This document shows, piece by piece, positions 14,624 to 24,700 of a stretch of 41,505 nt of DNA. The position numbers and the translations under genes are program-made. The notes beneath the pieces were generated by a model. It saw only the letters and a program-made list of their open reading frames with translations, was not told where the DNA came from and did not search any database. The DNA is taken from the NCBI RefSeq assembly GCF_013870525.1, contig NZ_JACBXD010000070.1:1-41505 (forward strand), given 5' to 3'. Within the stretch, counting starts at the first letter, position 1, and each line of letters opens with the position of its first letter. The DNA comes from Amycolatopsis pittospori. Its GTDB lineage: Bacteria > Actinomycetota > Actinomycetes > Mycobacteriales > Pseudonocardiaceae.

Positions 14624-16087
14624 CTATCCACCCCCGAGCATCGCGTTGACGGCGGCGCGGCCGATCTCCGCGGCCACGGTGCCACCGGTCGCTTCGAGCC
14701 CGCGGTTACCGCCCGACTCGACGATCACCGAAACGGCGATCTTCGGGTCCATCGCCGGCGCGAAGCCGGTGTACCACGCGTGAGGCGGGGTGCTCTTCGG
14801 GTCGTTGCCGTGTTCGGCGGTGCCGGTCTTGGAGGCGATCTGGATGTCGGCGCGTTTGCCGGCACCCTTCGTGTTCTCCTCCGACGCCAGCATCATGTCG
14901 CGCAGGATCGCGGCGTTCGCGCTGGAGAGCGCGGCGTCGCCGGTCAGCTCGGTCGGCGTGTAGTCCTCGATGGTCGACAGGTTCGGTGCCAGCAGCGACT
15001 GCACGAGCTGCGGCTTCATCGCCATCCCGTTGTTCGCGACGGTCGCCGAGAGCAGGCAGTCCTGCAACGGCGTCAGCCGCACGTCGCGCTGCCCGATTCC
15101 GCTCTGGAACAGCGACGGCTTCGAGTCGAGTGGTCCGAGGGTGGAGCCCGCGACCCGCATCGGCACGGTCAGATCCTCGCCGACGCCGAAGTTCTTCGCC
15201 GTCGCGTTCATCTTGTCCTTGCCGAGCTCGCCCGCGAGTTCGGCGAAGGGCACGTTGCACGAGTACCGCAGAGCGTCGGCGAAGGTGCTGCCCTTGCACG
15301 TCGCGCCGCCGTAGTTCTCCAGCGTCGTCTGGGTGCCGGGGAGCTTCACGTTGGGCGCGGTGTTGATCTGCATGTCCGGCTTCTTGCCGTCTTCGAGCGC
15401 GGCCGCGGCCGTGATCAGCTTGAACGTCGAACCGGGCGGGTAGGTCTCCGAGATCGCGCGATTCAGCATCGGCTTCTTCGGATCGTCCTTCCACTGCGAC
15501 CAGGCGGCGATCTGCTCCTTGCCGACGTGCGAGGCGAGCTTGTTCGGGTCGTACGACGGCGTCGAGACCATGGCCAGGATGCGCCCGGTCTTGGGCTCCA
15601 TCGCGACCACCGAGCCGGTGTAGCCCTTCTGCGTCATCAGGTCGTACGCGGCCTTCTGCACGGCCGGATTGATCGTCAGCCGCACGTTGCCGCCGCGCGG
15701 GTCGCGGCCGGTGACCATGTCCGACAGACGCCGGACGAACAGCCGCGGGTCGGAGCCGTTGAGGACGTCGTCCTCGGAGCGCTCCAGCCCACCGGAGCCG
15801 TAGTTGATCGAGTAGTAGCCGGTGACCGGCGCGTACATCGGACCGTCGGCGTAGGTCCGGATGAACTTGTACTTGTCGTTCGACGGGTCGACCTTCGCGA
15901 GCGCGGAGCCGTCGGGGGTGACGATCAGGCCGCGCTGGCGGGAGTACTCCTCGTAGAGCACGCGCAGGTTGCGCGAGTCCGTGCGGTAGTCGTCGGCTTT
16001 GACCACCTGGATGTAGGTGGCGTTGGCCAGCAGGAGCACCACCATGACCAGCATGGCGACACCCACCTTGCGGAGCGGGGTGTTCAC
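14624..16087 (-). CDS. pbpA: Penicillin-binding protein PbpA (class B transpeptidase)
   Basis: 487-residue membrane-anchored peptidoglycan transpeptidase. It has an N-terminal helix (VGVAMLVMVVLLLANATYIQV), a dimerisation/pedestal region and a catalytic domain with nucleophile Ser in PPGSTFKLI, the SCN motif in RYSCNVPFAE and KTGTAEHG. Its closest functional relative is mycobacterial PbpA, needed for septation, working with the RodA/FtsW-type glycosyltransferase just upstream. The GTG start overlaps the rodA stop by four bases. Confidence 0.96.
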   Translation of the reverse strand: MNTPLRKVGVAMLVMVVLLLANATYIQVVKADDYRTDSRNLRVLYEEYSRQRGLIVTPDGSALAKVDPSNDKYKFIRTYADGPMYAPVTGYYSINYGSGGLERSEDDVLNGSDPRLFVRRLSDMVTGRDPRGGNVRLTINPAVQKAAYDLMTQKGYTGSVVAMEPKTGRILAMVSTPSYDPNKLASHVGKEQIAAWSQWKDDPKKPMLNRAISETYPPGSTFKLITAAAALEDGKKPDMQINTAPNVKLPGTQTTLENYGGATCKGSTFADALRYSCNVPFAELAGELGKDKMNATAKNFGVGEDLTVPMRVAGSTLGPLDSKPSLFQSGIGQRDVRLTPLQDCLLSATVANNGMAMKPQLVQSLLAPNLSTIEDYTPTELTGDAALSSANAAILRDMMLASEENTKGAGKRADIQIASKTGTAEHGNDPKSTPPHAWYTGFAPAMDPKIAVSVIVESGGNRGLEATGGTVAAEIGRAAVNAMLGGG

Positions 16088-17562
16088 GAGGCGCTCCCCT
16101 CACCGTTCGCGGACGGCCGCTGGACCATCACCGTGTGCGCTTCGGCGATCGGCGCCTGGGGTTGCTGCGGCTTCGGCCGCACCGCGGGTTTGCGGGCGGC
16201 GTCGGAGATTCGGAGCAGGAGGGCCACCAGGATGTAGTTCGCGAGCAGTGAAGAACCACCGCGGGAGAGGAACGGTGCGGTGATCCCGGTGTTCGGGATC
16301 AGGTTCGTGACGCCGCCGACGACGACGAAGATCTGCATGACCATGGCGAACGCCAGGCCACCGCCGAGGAGTTTGCCGAAGGTGTCGCGGACCGCGAGCG
16401 CGCTGCGCATCCCGCGCATCGCGAGGATCAGGTACAGCATCAGCATCGCGGCGAGCCCGATGAAACCGAGTTCCTCGCCGATCGCGGTGGTGATGAAGTC
16501 CGTCTTGGCCTCGGGCACCATGTCCGGCCGCCCGGCGCCGAGGCCGGTCCCGCCGACCCCGCCGGTGCCGAGCCCGAACAGGCCCTGCGCGACCTGGTAG
16601 CCGCCGCCGTCGTCGTTGTAGGTGGCGAGCGGGTCGATCCAGTTCCGCACCCGCTGCTGGACGTGCGTGAAGAGGTTGTAGGCGATGATGCCGCCGACGG
16701 CGAAGAAACCGACGCCCAGCACGACCCAGATGACCCGCTCGGTCGCGACGTACAACATCATCAGCGTGACGCTGAAGAACAGCAGCGACGTCCCGAGGTC
16801 CTTCTCGAACACCAGCACGCCGAGGCAGGCGGCCGCCGCGATCAGGATCGGGCCGAGGTCACGGGCGCGGGGAAGTTCGACGCCGACGATCTTCTTGCCC
16901 GCGACCATGAACAGATCGCGTTTCGCCACCAGGAACGAGGCGAAGAAGATCATCAGCAGGATCTTCGCGAACTCACCGGGCTGGATCGAGAAGAACGGCA
17001 GCTTGATCCAGACCTTCGCGCCGTTGACCTCGGACAGGGACGACGGCAGCACGGCGGGCAGCGCGAGCGCCACGATGCCGACCAGACCGCAGGTGTAGCC
17101 GTAACGGGTCAGCGTGCGGTGGTCGCTGATCACGATCAGCACCACGACGAACAGCACCAGCGAGATCACCGTGAACAGCACCTGCTTGGTGACGTCCGGT
17201 GTGTACTCGTCGCCGCGCTGGACGGCGCGTTCCGCCAGCGCCAGGTCGATCCGGTGGATCATCACCAGGCCGAGCCCGTTGAGCAGCGCGACACACGGCA
17301 GGATCACCGGATCCGCGTACGGCGCCCAGCGGCGGACCGCCAGATGCGCCACCGTCAGCACCCCGAGGTAGGACAGCCCCAGCCAGATGATCGAGCTGGT
17401 GAGCTCCTGCTCCTGGTTCGCCTCCACCAGCACGAGCGCGATGGTGACGATGAAGACGGCGAACGCCAGGAGGACGAGCTCGGTCCCGCGCCGGGTGGGC
17501 AGCTCGCGCGGAGGATTCGTGGCGAACTGGGCCGAAGCCGGATCGGCGAGCGGCGTGCTCAT
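16084..17562 (-). CDS. rodA: RodA/FtsW-family SEDS peptidoglycan glycosyltransferase
   Basis: 492-residue polytopic membrane protein with about ten to twelve helices that polymerises lipid II. SEDS motifs include GAKVWIKLPFFSIQPGEFAKI (with GEFAK), KDLGTSLLFF, and the C-terminal block ITAPFLSRGGSSLLANY. It forms a synthase pair with PbpA, consistent with the GTGA overlap. Its start overlaps the pstP stop by one base. The N- and C-terminal cytoplasmic tails are charged and Pro-rich. Confidence 0.96.
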   Translation of the reverse strand: MSTPLADPASAQFATNPPRELPTRRGTELVLLAFAVFIVTIALVLVEANQEQELTSSIIWLGLSYLGVLTVAHLAVRRWAPYADPVILPCVALLNGLGLVMIHRIDLALAERAVQRGDEYTPDVTKQVLFTVISLVLFVVVLIVISDHRTLTRYGYTCGLVGIVALALPAVLPSSLSEVNGAKVWIKLPFFSIQPGEFAKILLMIFFASFLVAKRDLFMVAGKKIVGVELPRARDLGPILIAAAACLGVLVFEKDLGTSLLFFSVTLMMLYVATERVIWVVLGVGFFAVGGIIAYNLFTHVQQRVRNWIDPLATYNDDGGGYQVAQGLFGLGTGGVGGTGLGAGRPDMVPEAKTDFITTAIGEELGFIGLAAMLMLYLILAMRGMRSALAVRDTFGKLLGGGLAFAMVMQIFVVVGGVTNLIPNTGITAPFLSRGGSSLLANYILVALLLRISDAARKPAVRPKPQQPQAPIAEAHTVMVQRPSANGEGSAS

Positions 17563-18956
17563 CAGTTACCGCCCCCTGGTGCTGCCGTGGCCGGCGTCGA
17601 GCAGTCCCTCCCCGCTGGCTGGTTCGCCGAACTCGGCGAGGCGGGGGTAGAAGGGGGAGCCGCCGACGAAGACGCCGGTGGCGGCGGCGACGCGGGAGGC
17701 GTGGAAGTCGAGCTGGTGGCCGGCTTGCAGTCGGCCAGCTGCTTGTGCGGACGCAGGAAGTCGTCGATGTACTTCCGGGCGTCGTCGAGATTGTCCTTCT
17801 TGACGCCGTTCTTCACCGCGATACGCGCGTCCTCCTGGAGAGCGGGCACCAACAGCTTGTCGGTGCACAGCCCGCCCGGCGGACACGAGCCCTGCTCGTA
17901 GGAGTGCAGGTCGATGCCGAGGATGCTGCCGGGGACGCCGCGGTAGATCACGACCTCCTCGCCCGCGCCCTCGCCGACGTAGTACTGGCTCAGCACGAAG
18001 TACCGCGTGGCGATCGCCGCCGCGGCCAGCACGATCAGGACGACCACTGCTCCCGCCAGCCAGCGAAATCGCCTCCGGCGCTTGACCTTCGGGTCCTCCT
18101 GCTGGGGCTGGACCTCGGGCCGCGGCTGCGGCGCGGGCTGGGTCAGCGCACGGGCGCGGGCCGCGGGGGAGTCGCCCTGGTGGAACTCGTCACTGCCGTC
18201 CCCGGCGGCGCCGCCCACGATGGGCGCGTCCTCACCGAAGTCGACGTCGACGACGTCGGCGATGATCACCGTGACGTTGTCCGTGCCGCCGCCCTTGAGC
18301 GCCAGCTCGATCATCCGGTCCGCGCAGGCCTGCGGATCCGGGATCTGGATGGCCTCGGCGAGCGTCTCGTCGCTGACCATGCCGGACAGACCGTCCGAGC
18401 AGATCAGGTAGCGATCGTGGGCGCGGGCTTCGCGCACCGTCAGGCTCGGCTCGACCTCGTGACCGGTGAGCGCCTTCAGCAGCAGCGACCGCTGCGGGTG
18501 CACCGCGGCCTCTTCCGGCGTGATCCGGCCCTGTTCGAGAAGTTCGTTGACGAAGCTGTCGTCCCGCGTGATCTGCGAGAACTGGCCGCCGCGCATCAGA
18601 TACGCCCGCGAGTCGCCGACGTGCACGACACCCATCCGCGAACCGGCGAACAACACGGCGGTCAGGGTCGTGCCCATCCCGTCGAGGTCCGGGTCCTGCT
18701 GGACGAGCTCGGCGATGGCCGCGTTGCCGTTCTGGACGGCCTCGCGCAGCTGAGCGAGGAGATCGTCGCTCGGATCGTCGTCGTCGAGCGGCGCGAGAGA
18801 GGCGATGACGACCTTGCTGGCCACTTCACCGGCGGCGTGGCCGCCCATACCGTCGGCGAGGGCGAGCAGGCGGGGACCGGCGTACACGGAGTCCTGGTTG
18901 CTGGAACGCACCAGGCCCCGGTCGCTGCGAGCCGCGTAGCGGAGGACGAGAGTCAT
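17562..18956 (-). CDS. pstP: PP2C-family Ser/Thr phosphatase PstP
   Basis: 464-residue membrane phosphatase that reverses PknA/PknB phosphorylation. The PP2C domain is residues 1-240, with metal ligands in LALADGMGGHAAGEVAS, VHVGDSRAYL, ICSDGLSGMV and GGTDNVTVIIADV. A cytoplasmic linker, a membrane helix (WLAGAVVVLIVLAAAAIATRYF) and an extracellular domain follow, and the protein ends in a Pro/Ser/Ala-rich tail of about 50 residues. The ATG overlaps the fhaB stop (ATGA). Confidence 0.96.
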   Translation of the reverse strand: MTLVLRYAARSDRGLVRSSNQDSVYAGPRLLALADGMGGHAAGEVASKVVIASLAPLDDDDPSDDLLAQLREAVQNGNAAIAELVQQDPDLDGMGTTLTAVLFAGSRMGVVHVGDSRAYLMRGGQFSQITRDDSFVNELLEQGRITPEEAAVHPQRSLLLKALTGHEVEPSLTVREARAHDRYLICSDGLSGMVSDETLAEAIQIPDPQACADRMIELALKGGGTDNVTVIIADVVDVDFGEDAPIVGGAAGDGSDEFHQGDSPAARARALTQPAPQPRPEVQPQQEDPKVKRRRRFRWLAGAVVVLIVLAAAAIATRYFVLSQYYVGEGAGEEVVIYRGVPGSILGIDLHSYEQGSCPPGGLCTDKLLVPALQEDARIAVKNGVKKDNLDDARKYIDDFLRPHKQLADCKPATSSTSTPPASPPPPASSSAAPPSTPASPSSANQPAGRDCSTPATAAPGGGN

Positions 18957-19420
18957 GGGCGAAGCTCGATCACCGTTTTGCCGATCCGGATGGGGACTCC
19001 GAGCGGGACCCGGAGGGGTGCCGTGACCTTAGCCCGGTCGAGGTACGTCCCGTTCGTCGAGCCCAGATCTTCCACGTACCAATCCTCCCCGCGCAGGGCG
19101 ATCCGGGCATGCCGGGTCGACGCGTAGTCGTCGTCCAGCACCAGGGTCGAGTCGTCGGCGCGGCCGATCAAGATCGGCCTGCCGTCCAAGGCGATCCTGG
19201 TGCCTGCCAGCGCGCCATGGGTCACCAGCAGCTGCTGCGGCGACTTCCCGCCGCGCGGCTTCTTGTTTTCCTTCTTCTTGCGACCGAACGTCGGAACGGC
19301 GACTCGCAGCCCGGAGGCCGCGTAGAGGTCCGAACGGACGACGCGCAAGGCAGCGAACACGAAGAGCCAGAGCAGCACGAGAAAGCCCACTCTGGTGAGT
19401 TGAACGACCAGCTCTGGCAC
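18953..19420 (-). CDS. fhaB: FHA-domain membrane protein FhaB (FipA)
   Basis: 155-residue protein with an N-terminal membrane helix (LTRVGFLVLLWLFVFAALRVV), a basic linker (FGRKKKENKKPRGGK) and one FHA domain that binds phosphothreonine. FHA signature residues are PILIGRADDSTL, TRHARI and EDLGSTNGTYL. In mycobacteria FhaB/FipA links PknA signals to FtsZ/FtsQ. The GTG start is preceded by GGGAG, 12 bases upstream. A 158-base gap separates it from fhaA and holds no gene. Confidence 0.95.
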   Translation of the reverse strand: MPELVVQLTRVGFLVLLWLFVFAALRVVRSDLYAASGLRVAVPTFGRKKKENKKPRGGKSPQQLLVTHGALAGTRIALDGRPILIGRADDSTLVLDDDYASTRHARIALRGEDWYVEDLGSTNGTYLDRAKVTAPLRVPLGVPIRIGKTVIELRP

Positions 19421-19578
19421 TTGTTGTGTCCGCTCCCGTTTCTCCTGTACGCCGCGGAGAGCCCGTGCCGTCCGGGATGGTCGGCTCCGAACGGCCTAGC
19501 TCTCCGCACGACCTGAAGTGCCGATCCACCGCAGGTCCCGCACCGCAATTCTGCGGTACCCCCTCCAGACGCCGCCGG

Positions 19579-20832
19579 TCAGCCCTGCGTACGGAACACG
19601 AGAGACGAGTGGCCCACGCGGATCACGTCGCCGTCGGCGAGCTGCCAGGTCTGCACCGGGGTGCCGTTCACGGTCGTCCCGTTCGTCGAACCGATGTCCG
19701 CGAGCGTCGCGCTCTGGCCGTCCCAGGTGATCTCCAGATGACGACGGGAGACCCCGGTGTCCGGGAGCCGGAAGTCGGCGTCCTGGCCACGGCCCACGAC
19801 GTTCCCGCCCTGCTTCAGCGAGTACGAACGGTTCGAGCCGTCGTCCAGCTGCAGGCTCGCGGCGAGCTGACGACCGGCCGCCGGCTGGCCGCCATAACCG
19901 CCACCCTGCGCGTACGGGTCCGCGGCGGGCTGGCCGTACGCCTGCTGGCCGCCGCCGTACTGGTCGTAACCCGGCTGCTGCGCCTGCCCGCCGTACTGGT
20001 CGTACCCGGGCTGCTGGGCGCCACCGCCGTAACCCTGGTCGTAACCCGGCTGCTGCTGGCCGCCGTACTGGTCGTAGCCAGGCTGCTGCGCCCCGCCGTA
20101 ACCCTGGTCGTAGCCGGGCTGCTGCTGCTGGCCGCCGTACTGGTCGTAGCCAGGCTGCTGCGCGCCGCCATAGCCCTGGTCGTAGCCGGGCTGCTGCGCC
20201 CCGCCATATTGGTCGTAACCGGGCTGCTGGGCGCCGCCGTAACCCTGGTCGTAGCCGCCCTGCTGCTGGCCGCCATAACCCTGGTCGTACCCGGGCTGCT
20301 GCTGGCCAGCCTGCTGTCCGTAGCCGTACTGGCCCTGCTGCTGGCCGTACGGGTCACCCTGGTCGTATTGGCCGTAGCCGGGGGGCTGGCTCATTGCTGG
20401 GTCTCCTGCGTTGCTGGGTCGTGCCGACCGTGACGAACCTTCGGCGCCAGGGGGAATGACGTCGGGATCGACGGACGAACGGGTCTTGAACTGTCCAGTA
20501 TGCAGCGCCTCGTTGCGCTCGAGCGAAACTACGACGTCACCATAGGTGTCCCAACCGTGCTCGGCGAGGTGTTCCTTGACCGCCTCCGCCAACACCGACG
20601 TGACCCGCCGCTCGTCTCCGGCCATGCGCTCGTGATCAGCCTGCCCCAACGACACGATGTAGTGGTTGGGAGCGAGCTGTCGACCACCGGCCAGCTCACG
20701 AACGTTCTCCTCGCTCTCGCGCTCAAGCGCCACCGCCACTTCCTGAGTGACGACGTTGCCACCGAACATGCGCGCGAAGGTGTTGCCCACAAGATTCTCG
20801 AGCCGCCTATCAAAGCGCTCTACGCGGCCCAC
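19579..20832 (-). CDS. fhaA: FhaA: DUF3662 + Tyr/Gly/Gln repeat linker + FHA domain
   Basis: 417-residue cytoplasmic scaffold. The DUF3662 domain (1-125) begins MGRVERFDRRLENLVG. It is joined by a linker (about 147-320) with ten copies of (P/G)GYDQ, alternating with YGG and QQ, to an FHA domain (325-415; NVVGRGQDADF, VSRRHLEI, DIGSTNGTTVNG). In M. tuberculosis FhaA binds phosphorylated MviN/FhaB and is a PknA/PknB substrate. The GTG start has a clear GAGGAGG 7 bases upstream. It is the first gene of the kinase operon. Confidence 0.95.
   Translation of the reverse strand: MGRVERFDRRLENLVGNTFARMFGGNVVTQEVAVALERESEENVRELAGGRQLAPNHYIVSLGQADHERMAGDERRVTSVLAEAVKEHLAEHGWDTYGDVVVSLERNEALHTGQFKTRSSVDPDVIPPGAEGSSRSARPSNAGDPAMSQPPGYGQYDQGDPYGQQQGQYGYGQQAGQQQPGYDQGYGGQQQGGYDQGYGGAQQPGYDQYGGAQQPGYDQGYGGAQQPGYDQYGGQQQQPGYDQGYGGAQQPGYDQYGGQQQPGYDQGYGGGAQQPGYDQYGGQAQQPGYDQYGGGQQAYGQPAADPYAQGGGYGGQPAAGRQLAASLQLDDGSNRSYSLKQGGNVVGRGQDADFRLPDTGVSRRHLEITWDGQSATLADIGSTNGTTVNGTPVQTWQLADGDVIRVGHSSLVFRTQG
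19903..20385 (-). repeat. In-gene repeat encoding the FhaA linker
   Basis: Degenerate units of about 30-40 bases encoding AQQPGYDQ(G)YGG, ten copies. Third-position changes (for example cagccgggc / cagcctggc variants) show it has diverged while the peptide is kept, which argues for selection on the protein repeat. Confidence 0.8.
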
Positions 20833-20904
20833 CGGGCAACCTCCTCACACGTGTGCTTCCCCTGCGATCCTATCTGGGTACGGCCAGTCGGACACGGCCC
20901 CCGG

Positions 20905-20933
20905 TGAAACCCGTGAAACCAGCCTGCTACGCT
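20905..20933 (+). promoter_or_regulatory. Candidate promoter of tRNA-Leu
   Basis: -35-like TGAAAC (20905-20910), 17-base spacer, -10 TACGCT (20928-20933); start about 20940, 20 bases before the tRNA. Confidence 0.4.
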
Positions 20934-20961
20934 TTGCGAGCTGTCAGAGAATGAAGCACTC

Positions 20962-21044
20962 GGGCGAGTGGCGGAATGGCAGACGCGCACGGTTCAGGTC
21001 CGTGTGTCCGAAAGGACGTGAGGGTTCAACTCCCTCCTCGCCCA
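20962..21044 (+). tRNA. tRNA-Leu (anticodon CAG)
   Basis: Class II tRNA of 83 bases. The acceptor stem is GGGCGAG/CTCGCCC with discriminator A. The anticodon stem CACGG/CCGTG encloses loop TTCAGGT, giving CAG. The variable arm is long (TGTCC-GAAA-GGACG) and the T-arm is GAGGG-TTCAACT-CCCTC. No CCA is encoded. It reads CUG, the main Leu codon in this GC-rich DNA. Confidence 0.95.
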
Positions 21045-21053
21045 CTCTTGTTC

Positions 21054-21088
21054 GAAGGCCCCTTCGCTCCGCGACGGGGCCTTCTTTC
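21054..21088 (+). terminator. Terminator after tRNA-Leu
   Basis: GAAGGCCCC / GGGGCCTTC stem (21054-21062 with 21076-21084) followed by a short TTTC. Confidence 0.75.
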
Positions 21089-21190
21089 GTGTGGTCGTCG
21101 CTCGTCGGCTCCCCGGGGGCCGAGCCCCCGGACCCCCACGGTGCGTGGCGTGGCGGTTGGCAGGTGGGTTCGGTTCGGGCAAAGTCCGGG

Positions 21191-21228
21191 CAAAGAAAAG
21201 ACCCGGCCGGGGCCGGGTCTTTTCTTTG
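21191..21228. terminator. Bidirectional terminator between tRNA-Leu and FKBP gene
   Basis: Perfect arms CAAAGAAAAGACCCGGCC and GGCCGGGTCTTTTCTTTG around GG. It is A-rich on one side and T-rich on the other, so it works on both strands; it lies 10 bases after the FKBP stop. Confidence 0.85.
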
Positions 21229-21237
21229 TTCTGTGGG

Positions 21238-21618
21238 TCAGTTCACGCCGATCAGGTCGACCACGAAGATCAGGGTCTCGTTCGGCTTGATGACGCCGCC
21301 GGCGCCGCGTTCGCCGTAGGCCAGATGCGGCGGGATGACCAGCTGTCGGCGGCCGCCGACCTTCATGCCCGCCACACCCTGGTCCCAGCCGGGGATGACC
21401 TGACCGGCGCCGAGGCCGAAGCGCAGCGGCTCGCCGCGGTCCCAAGACGCGTCGAACTGGTCGCCGGTCGAGTGCGAGACGCCGACGTAGTGCACCGAGA
21501 CGGTGTCGCCGGACTTCGCCTCCTGGCCGTCGCCGACGGAGATGTCGGTCTTCTCCAGGTCGGTGGGCGCGGGCCCCTCGGGGCGGTCGATCTGGGGCTT
21601 TTCCAAAGACATGTCCAT
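21238..21618 (-). CDS. FKBP-type peptidyl-prolyl isomerase
   Basis: 126-residue single-domain cytoplasmic FKBP that speeds cis/trans isomerisation of prolyl bonds. FKBP core motifs are VSVHYVGV, FDASWDRGEPLRF, QVIPGWDQGVAGMKVGGRR and IPPHLAYGERG, ending in LIFVVDLIGVN. The length is normal. The start may be the second Met (21612, MSLEKPQ). It diverges from a secreted acylase gene. Confidence 0.93.
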   Translation of the reverse strand: MDMSLEKPQIDRPEGPAPTDLEKTDISVGDGQEAKSGDTVSVHYVGVSHSTGDQFDASWDRGEPLRFGLGAGQVIPGWDQGVAGMKVGGRRQLVIPPHLAYGERGAGGVIKPNETLIFVVDLIGVN

Positions 21619-21689
21619 AAGCTACATCCGCTGGTCCCGGGTCCGCAGGGCGAGTGTTCCGCCGAACGGTGGCAAGAACGCGAATAGTC

Positions 21690-21719
21690 TTCACAAATTT
21701 GGATACCCGTGGGTAGTGT
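21690..21719 (+). promoter_or_regulatory. Candidate promoter and overlapping inverted repeat of the acylase gene
   Basis: -35 TTCACA (21690-21695), 18-base spacer, -10 TAGTGT (21714-21719), leaving a 35-base leader with GGAGG before the ATG. The inverted repeat TACCC-GT-GGGTA (21704-21715) overlaps the -10 and could be an operator. Confidence 0.4.
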
Positions 21720-21753
21720 GCGCCTCGTCACTCTCCGACGACGGAGGTCTTTC

Positions 21754-24700
21754 ATGCGACGAGGCATACGGGTCCTGACGACATTGGCGGGGCTGACGCT
21801 GGTGGCGGGAACCGTTCCGGCAGTGCAGGCGAACGCGGCGGAATCCCCGGCGAACTCCGTCGTGGCGGCCGCGCTCGACGACTACTGCGGCGGCCAGTGT
21901 TCCGACATCCTGCCGCCCGGCACCAAGGGCAACGCCACCCTCGCCGAGATCCTGGCGAACAAGGCGCTCGGTACCCGGCCCGCGCATTCCGCCGATCAGC
22001 TCGGCAGGTACGCCTCGCTCGCCGACGGCTACAAGACGCTGACCACCGACAAGATCAACCAGTTCTTCAACGACGCCTCGTTCGGCGTCCCGTCCGGCCA
22101 GGTCGAGAGCACGATCAAACCGCGTGCGGACGTCACGATCACCCGCGACAAGGCCACCGGCGTTCCCCGCATCGTCGGCACGACGCGGCCGGGCACGATG
22201 TACGGCGCCGGATACGCCGCCGGCCAGGACCGGCTGTGGCTGATGGACATCATGCGCCGTGTCGGCCGCGGCCAGCTGACCTCGTACGCCGGTGGCGCGC
22301 AGGGCAACCGCGAACTCGAGCAGAGCTTCTTCGCGTCGGCGCCCTACACCGAACAGGAACTGCAGAAGCAGATCGACAACGCCGCGGCGAGCGGCCCGCG
22401 CGGCGCGCAGGGCAAGGCGGACGCCGAGGCCTACGTCCAGGGCGTCAACAAGTACATCTCCGATTCGCACAGCGGCCGCTACTTCCCCGGCGAGTACGTC
22501 CTCACCGGGCACGTCGACGCGATCACCAACGCCGGGACCATCGAGCCGTTCAAGCTGACCGACCTCGTCGTGCTCGCCGCGGTGGTCGGCGCACAGTTCG
22601 GCGCCGGCGGTGGCGGTGAGGTGCAGAACGCCATCGCGAAGATGGCGATGCAGGAGAAGTACGGACTGGAGCAGGGCGACAAGGTCTGGAAGAGCCTCCG
22701 GTCCGAGGACGACCCGGAGACCGTCAAGACGCTCCACAATGGACAGAACTTCGACTACGGCAAGGCCCCGGCGAATCCGCAGGGCGCCGCGATTCCGGAC
22801 AAGGGAACGGTTTCCGGCCAGCAGCTGGTCTTCGACCCGACCGGTTCGGCCGGGACGGCGACGCCCGCCAAGGTGGACGTCTCCGCGCCCGACGACCAGA
22901 AGGCCGTCCGCGGCATCTTCGACGACGGCGTCCTGCCCGGCAACATGCTCAACGAGAAGCACGGCATGTCCAACGCGCTGGTCGTGTCCGGCGCCAAGAC
23001 CGCGAGCGGGCACCCGGTCGCCGTCTTCGGCCCGCAGGCCGGCTACTTCGCGCCGCAATTGCTGATGCTGCAAGAACTTCAGGGGCCGGGCATCAGTGCG
23101 CGCGGCGCCTCCTTCGCGGGCATCAGCATGTACGTGCTGCTCGGCCGCGGTAAGGACTACTCGTGGAGCGCGACGTCGGCGTCGCAGGACATCACCGACA
23201 CCTACGCCGTCGAACTGTGCGAGCAGAACGGTTCCGCGCCGACGAAGAACTCCGGCTTCTACCGCTTCCGCGGCCAGTGCCTGCCGTTCGAGATCGTCGA
23301 GCGCAAGAACGCCTGGAAGCCCACGATCGCCGACGGGACGGCGGCGGGTTCGTACACCCTGCGCAGCTTCCGCACGAAGTACGGACCGGTGACGAGCCGG
23401 GCGCTGGTCGGCGGCAAGCCGGTCGCGTACGCGTCGCTGCGGTCGACCTTCCAGCACGAGATCGACACGATCATCGGTTTCCAGAAGTTCAACGACCCCG
23501 ACGCGATCAAGTCCGCACAGGACTTCCAGGCCGCGGCGGCCGACGTCAACCAGACCTACAACTGGTTCTACGCCGACTCCCGCGACGTCGCGTACTTCAA
23601 CTCCGGCTCGAACCCGGTCCGCAATCCGAACGTCGACCCGGCCATGCCGGTGAAGGCCGACGCCGGATTCGACTGGCAGGGCTGGAACCCCGACGGCAAC
23701 CTCGCGAACTACACGCCGTCGTCGCAGCATCCGCAGTCGGTCAACCAGGACTACTACATCAGCTGGAACAACGCGCAGGCAGGCGGCTACGCGGCCAGCG
23801 GCGCGGACAAGAGTTCCGTGCACCGCGGTGATCTGATCGACGCACGGGTCAAGAAGATGATCTCGAATGGCACCAGGGTTACGCGGGTGAACCTCACGCA
23901 GGCCATGGAAGAGGCGGCGCTCGCCGACCTCCGTGCCGAGAAGGTGCTGCCGGAACTGTTCAAGGTGATCGACAAGGCGCCCGTGACCGGTCCGGCCGCG
24001 GACGCGGTGGCGAAACTGAAGACGTGGCTCGCCGCCGGCGGGCTGCGCTCGGAGACGTCGCCCGGTAGCAAGGCCTACGCGAACGCCGACGCGATCCGCA
24101 TCATGGACGCCTGGTGGCCGCTGCTGGTCAACGCCCAGTTCAAACCCGGCATGGGCGACGCCGCCTACGCCGCCATGGTGGGTGTGCTGAAGATCAACGA
24201 GTCGCCTTCCGGCTGGCAGAACGAGGTTCCCGGCAAGCACGTCGGACAGTCGCACGCCGGTTCGTCTTATCAGGCCGGCTGGTGGGGCTACGTGCACAAG
24301 GACATCCGGTCGGTCCTCGGGCAGAACGTCGCCGGTCCGCTGCCCGTGAAGTACTGCGGAGGCGGTGACGTCACCGCCTGCCGCCAGGTGCTGCTCGACT
24401 CGCTGACGCAGGCGGCCGCGCAGCCCGCCAACACCGTGTACCCGGGTGACGGCGACTGCGGCGCGGGAGACCAGTGGTGCGCCGACACGATCATCCACCG
24501 GGCGCTCGGCGGCATCACGCAGGACAAGATGAGCACCCAGAACCGGCCGACCTTCCAGCAGGTCGTCGAGTTCCCGGCGAAGCGCGGCGACAACATCGCC
24601 AATCTCGCCACCGGCCGCTCGGTCAGCGCGAGCAGCCACGAGACCGGTTGGTACAACTCGCCGCCGTCCAACGCCATCGACGGCAACGCGACGACCCGCT

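Noticed and set aside
13316..16237. 973-residue open frame antisense to pknA and pbpA
   Set aside because: It runs across two recognised genes with conserved catalytic motifs; the product is Arg/His/Asp-rich and unlike any protein.
19903..20385. CRISPR array
   Set aside because: The repeats are in frame, encode the FhaA linker and have no unique spacers.
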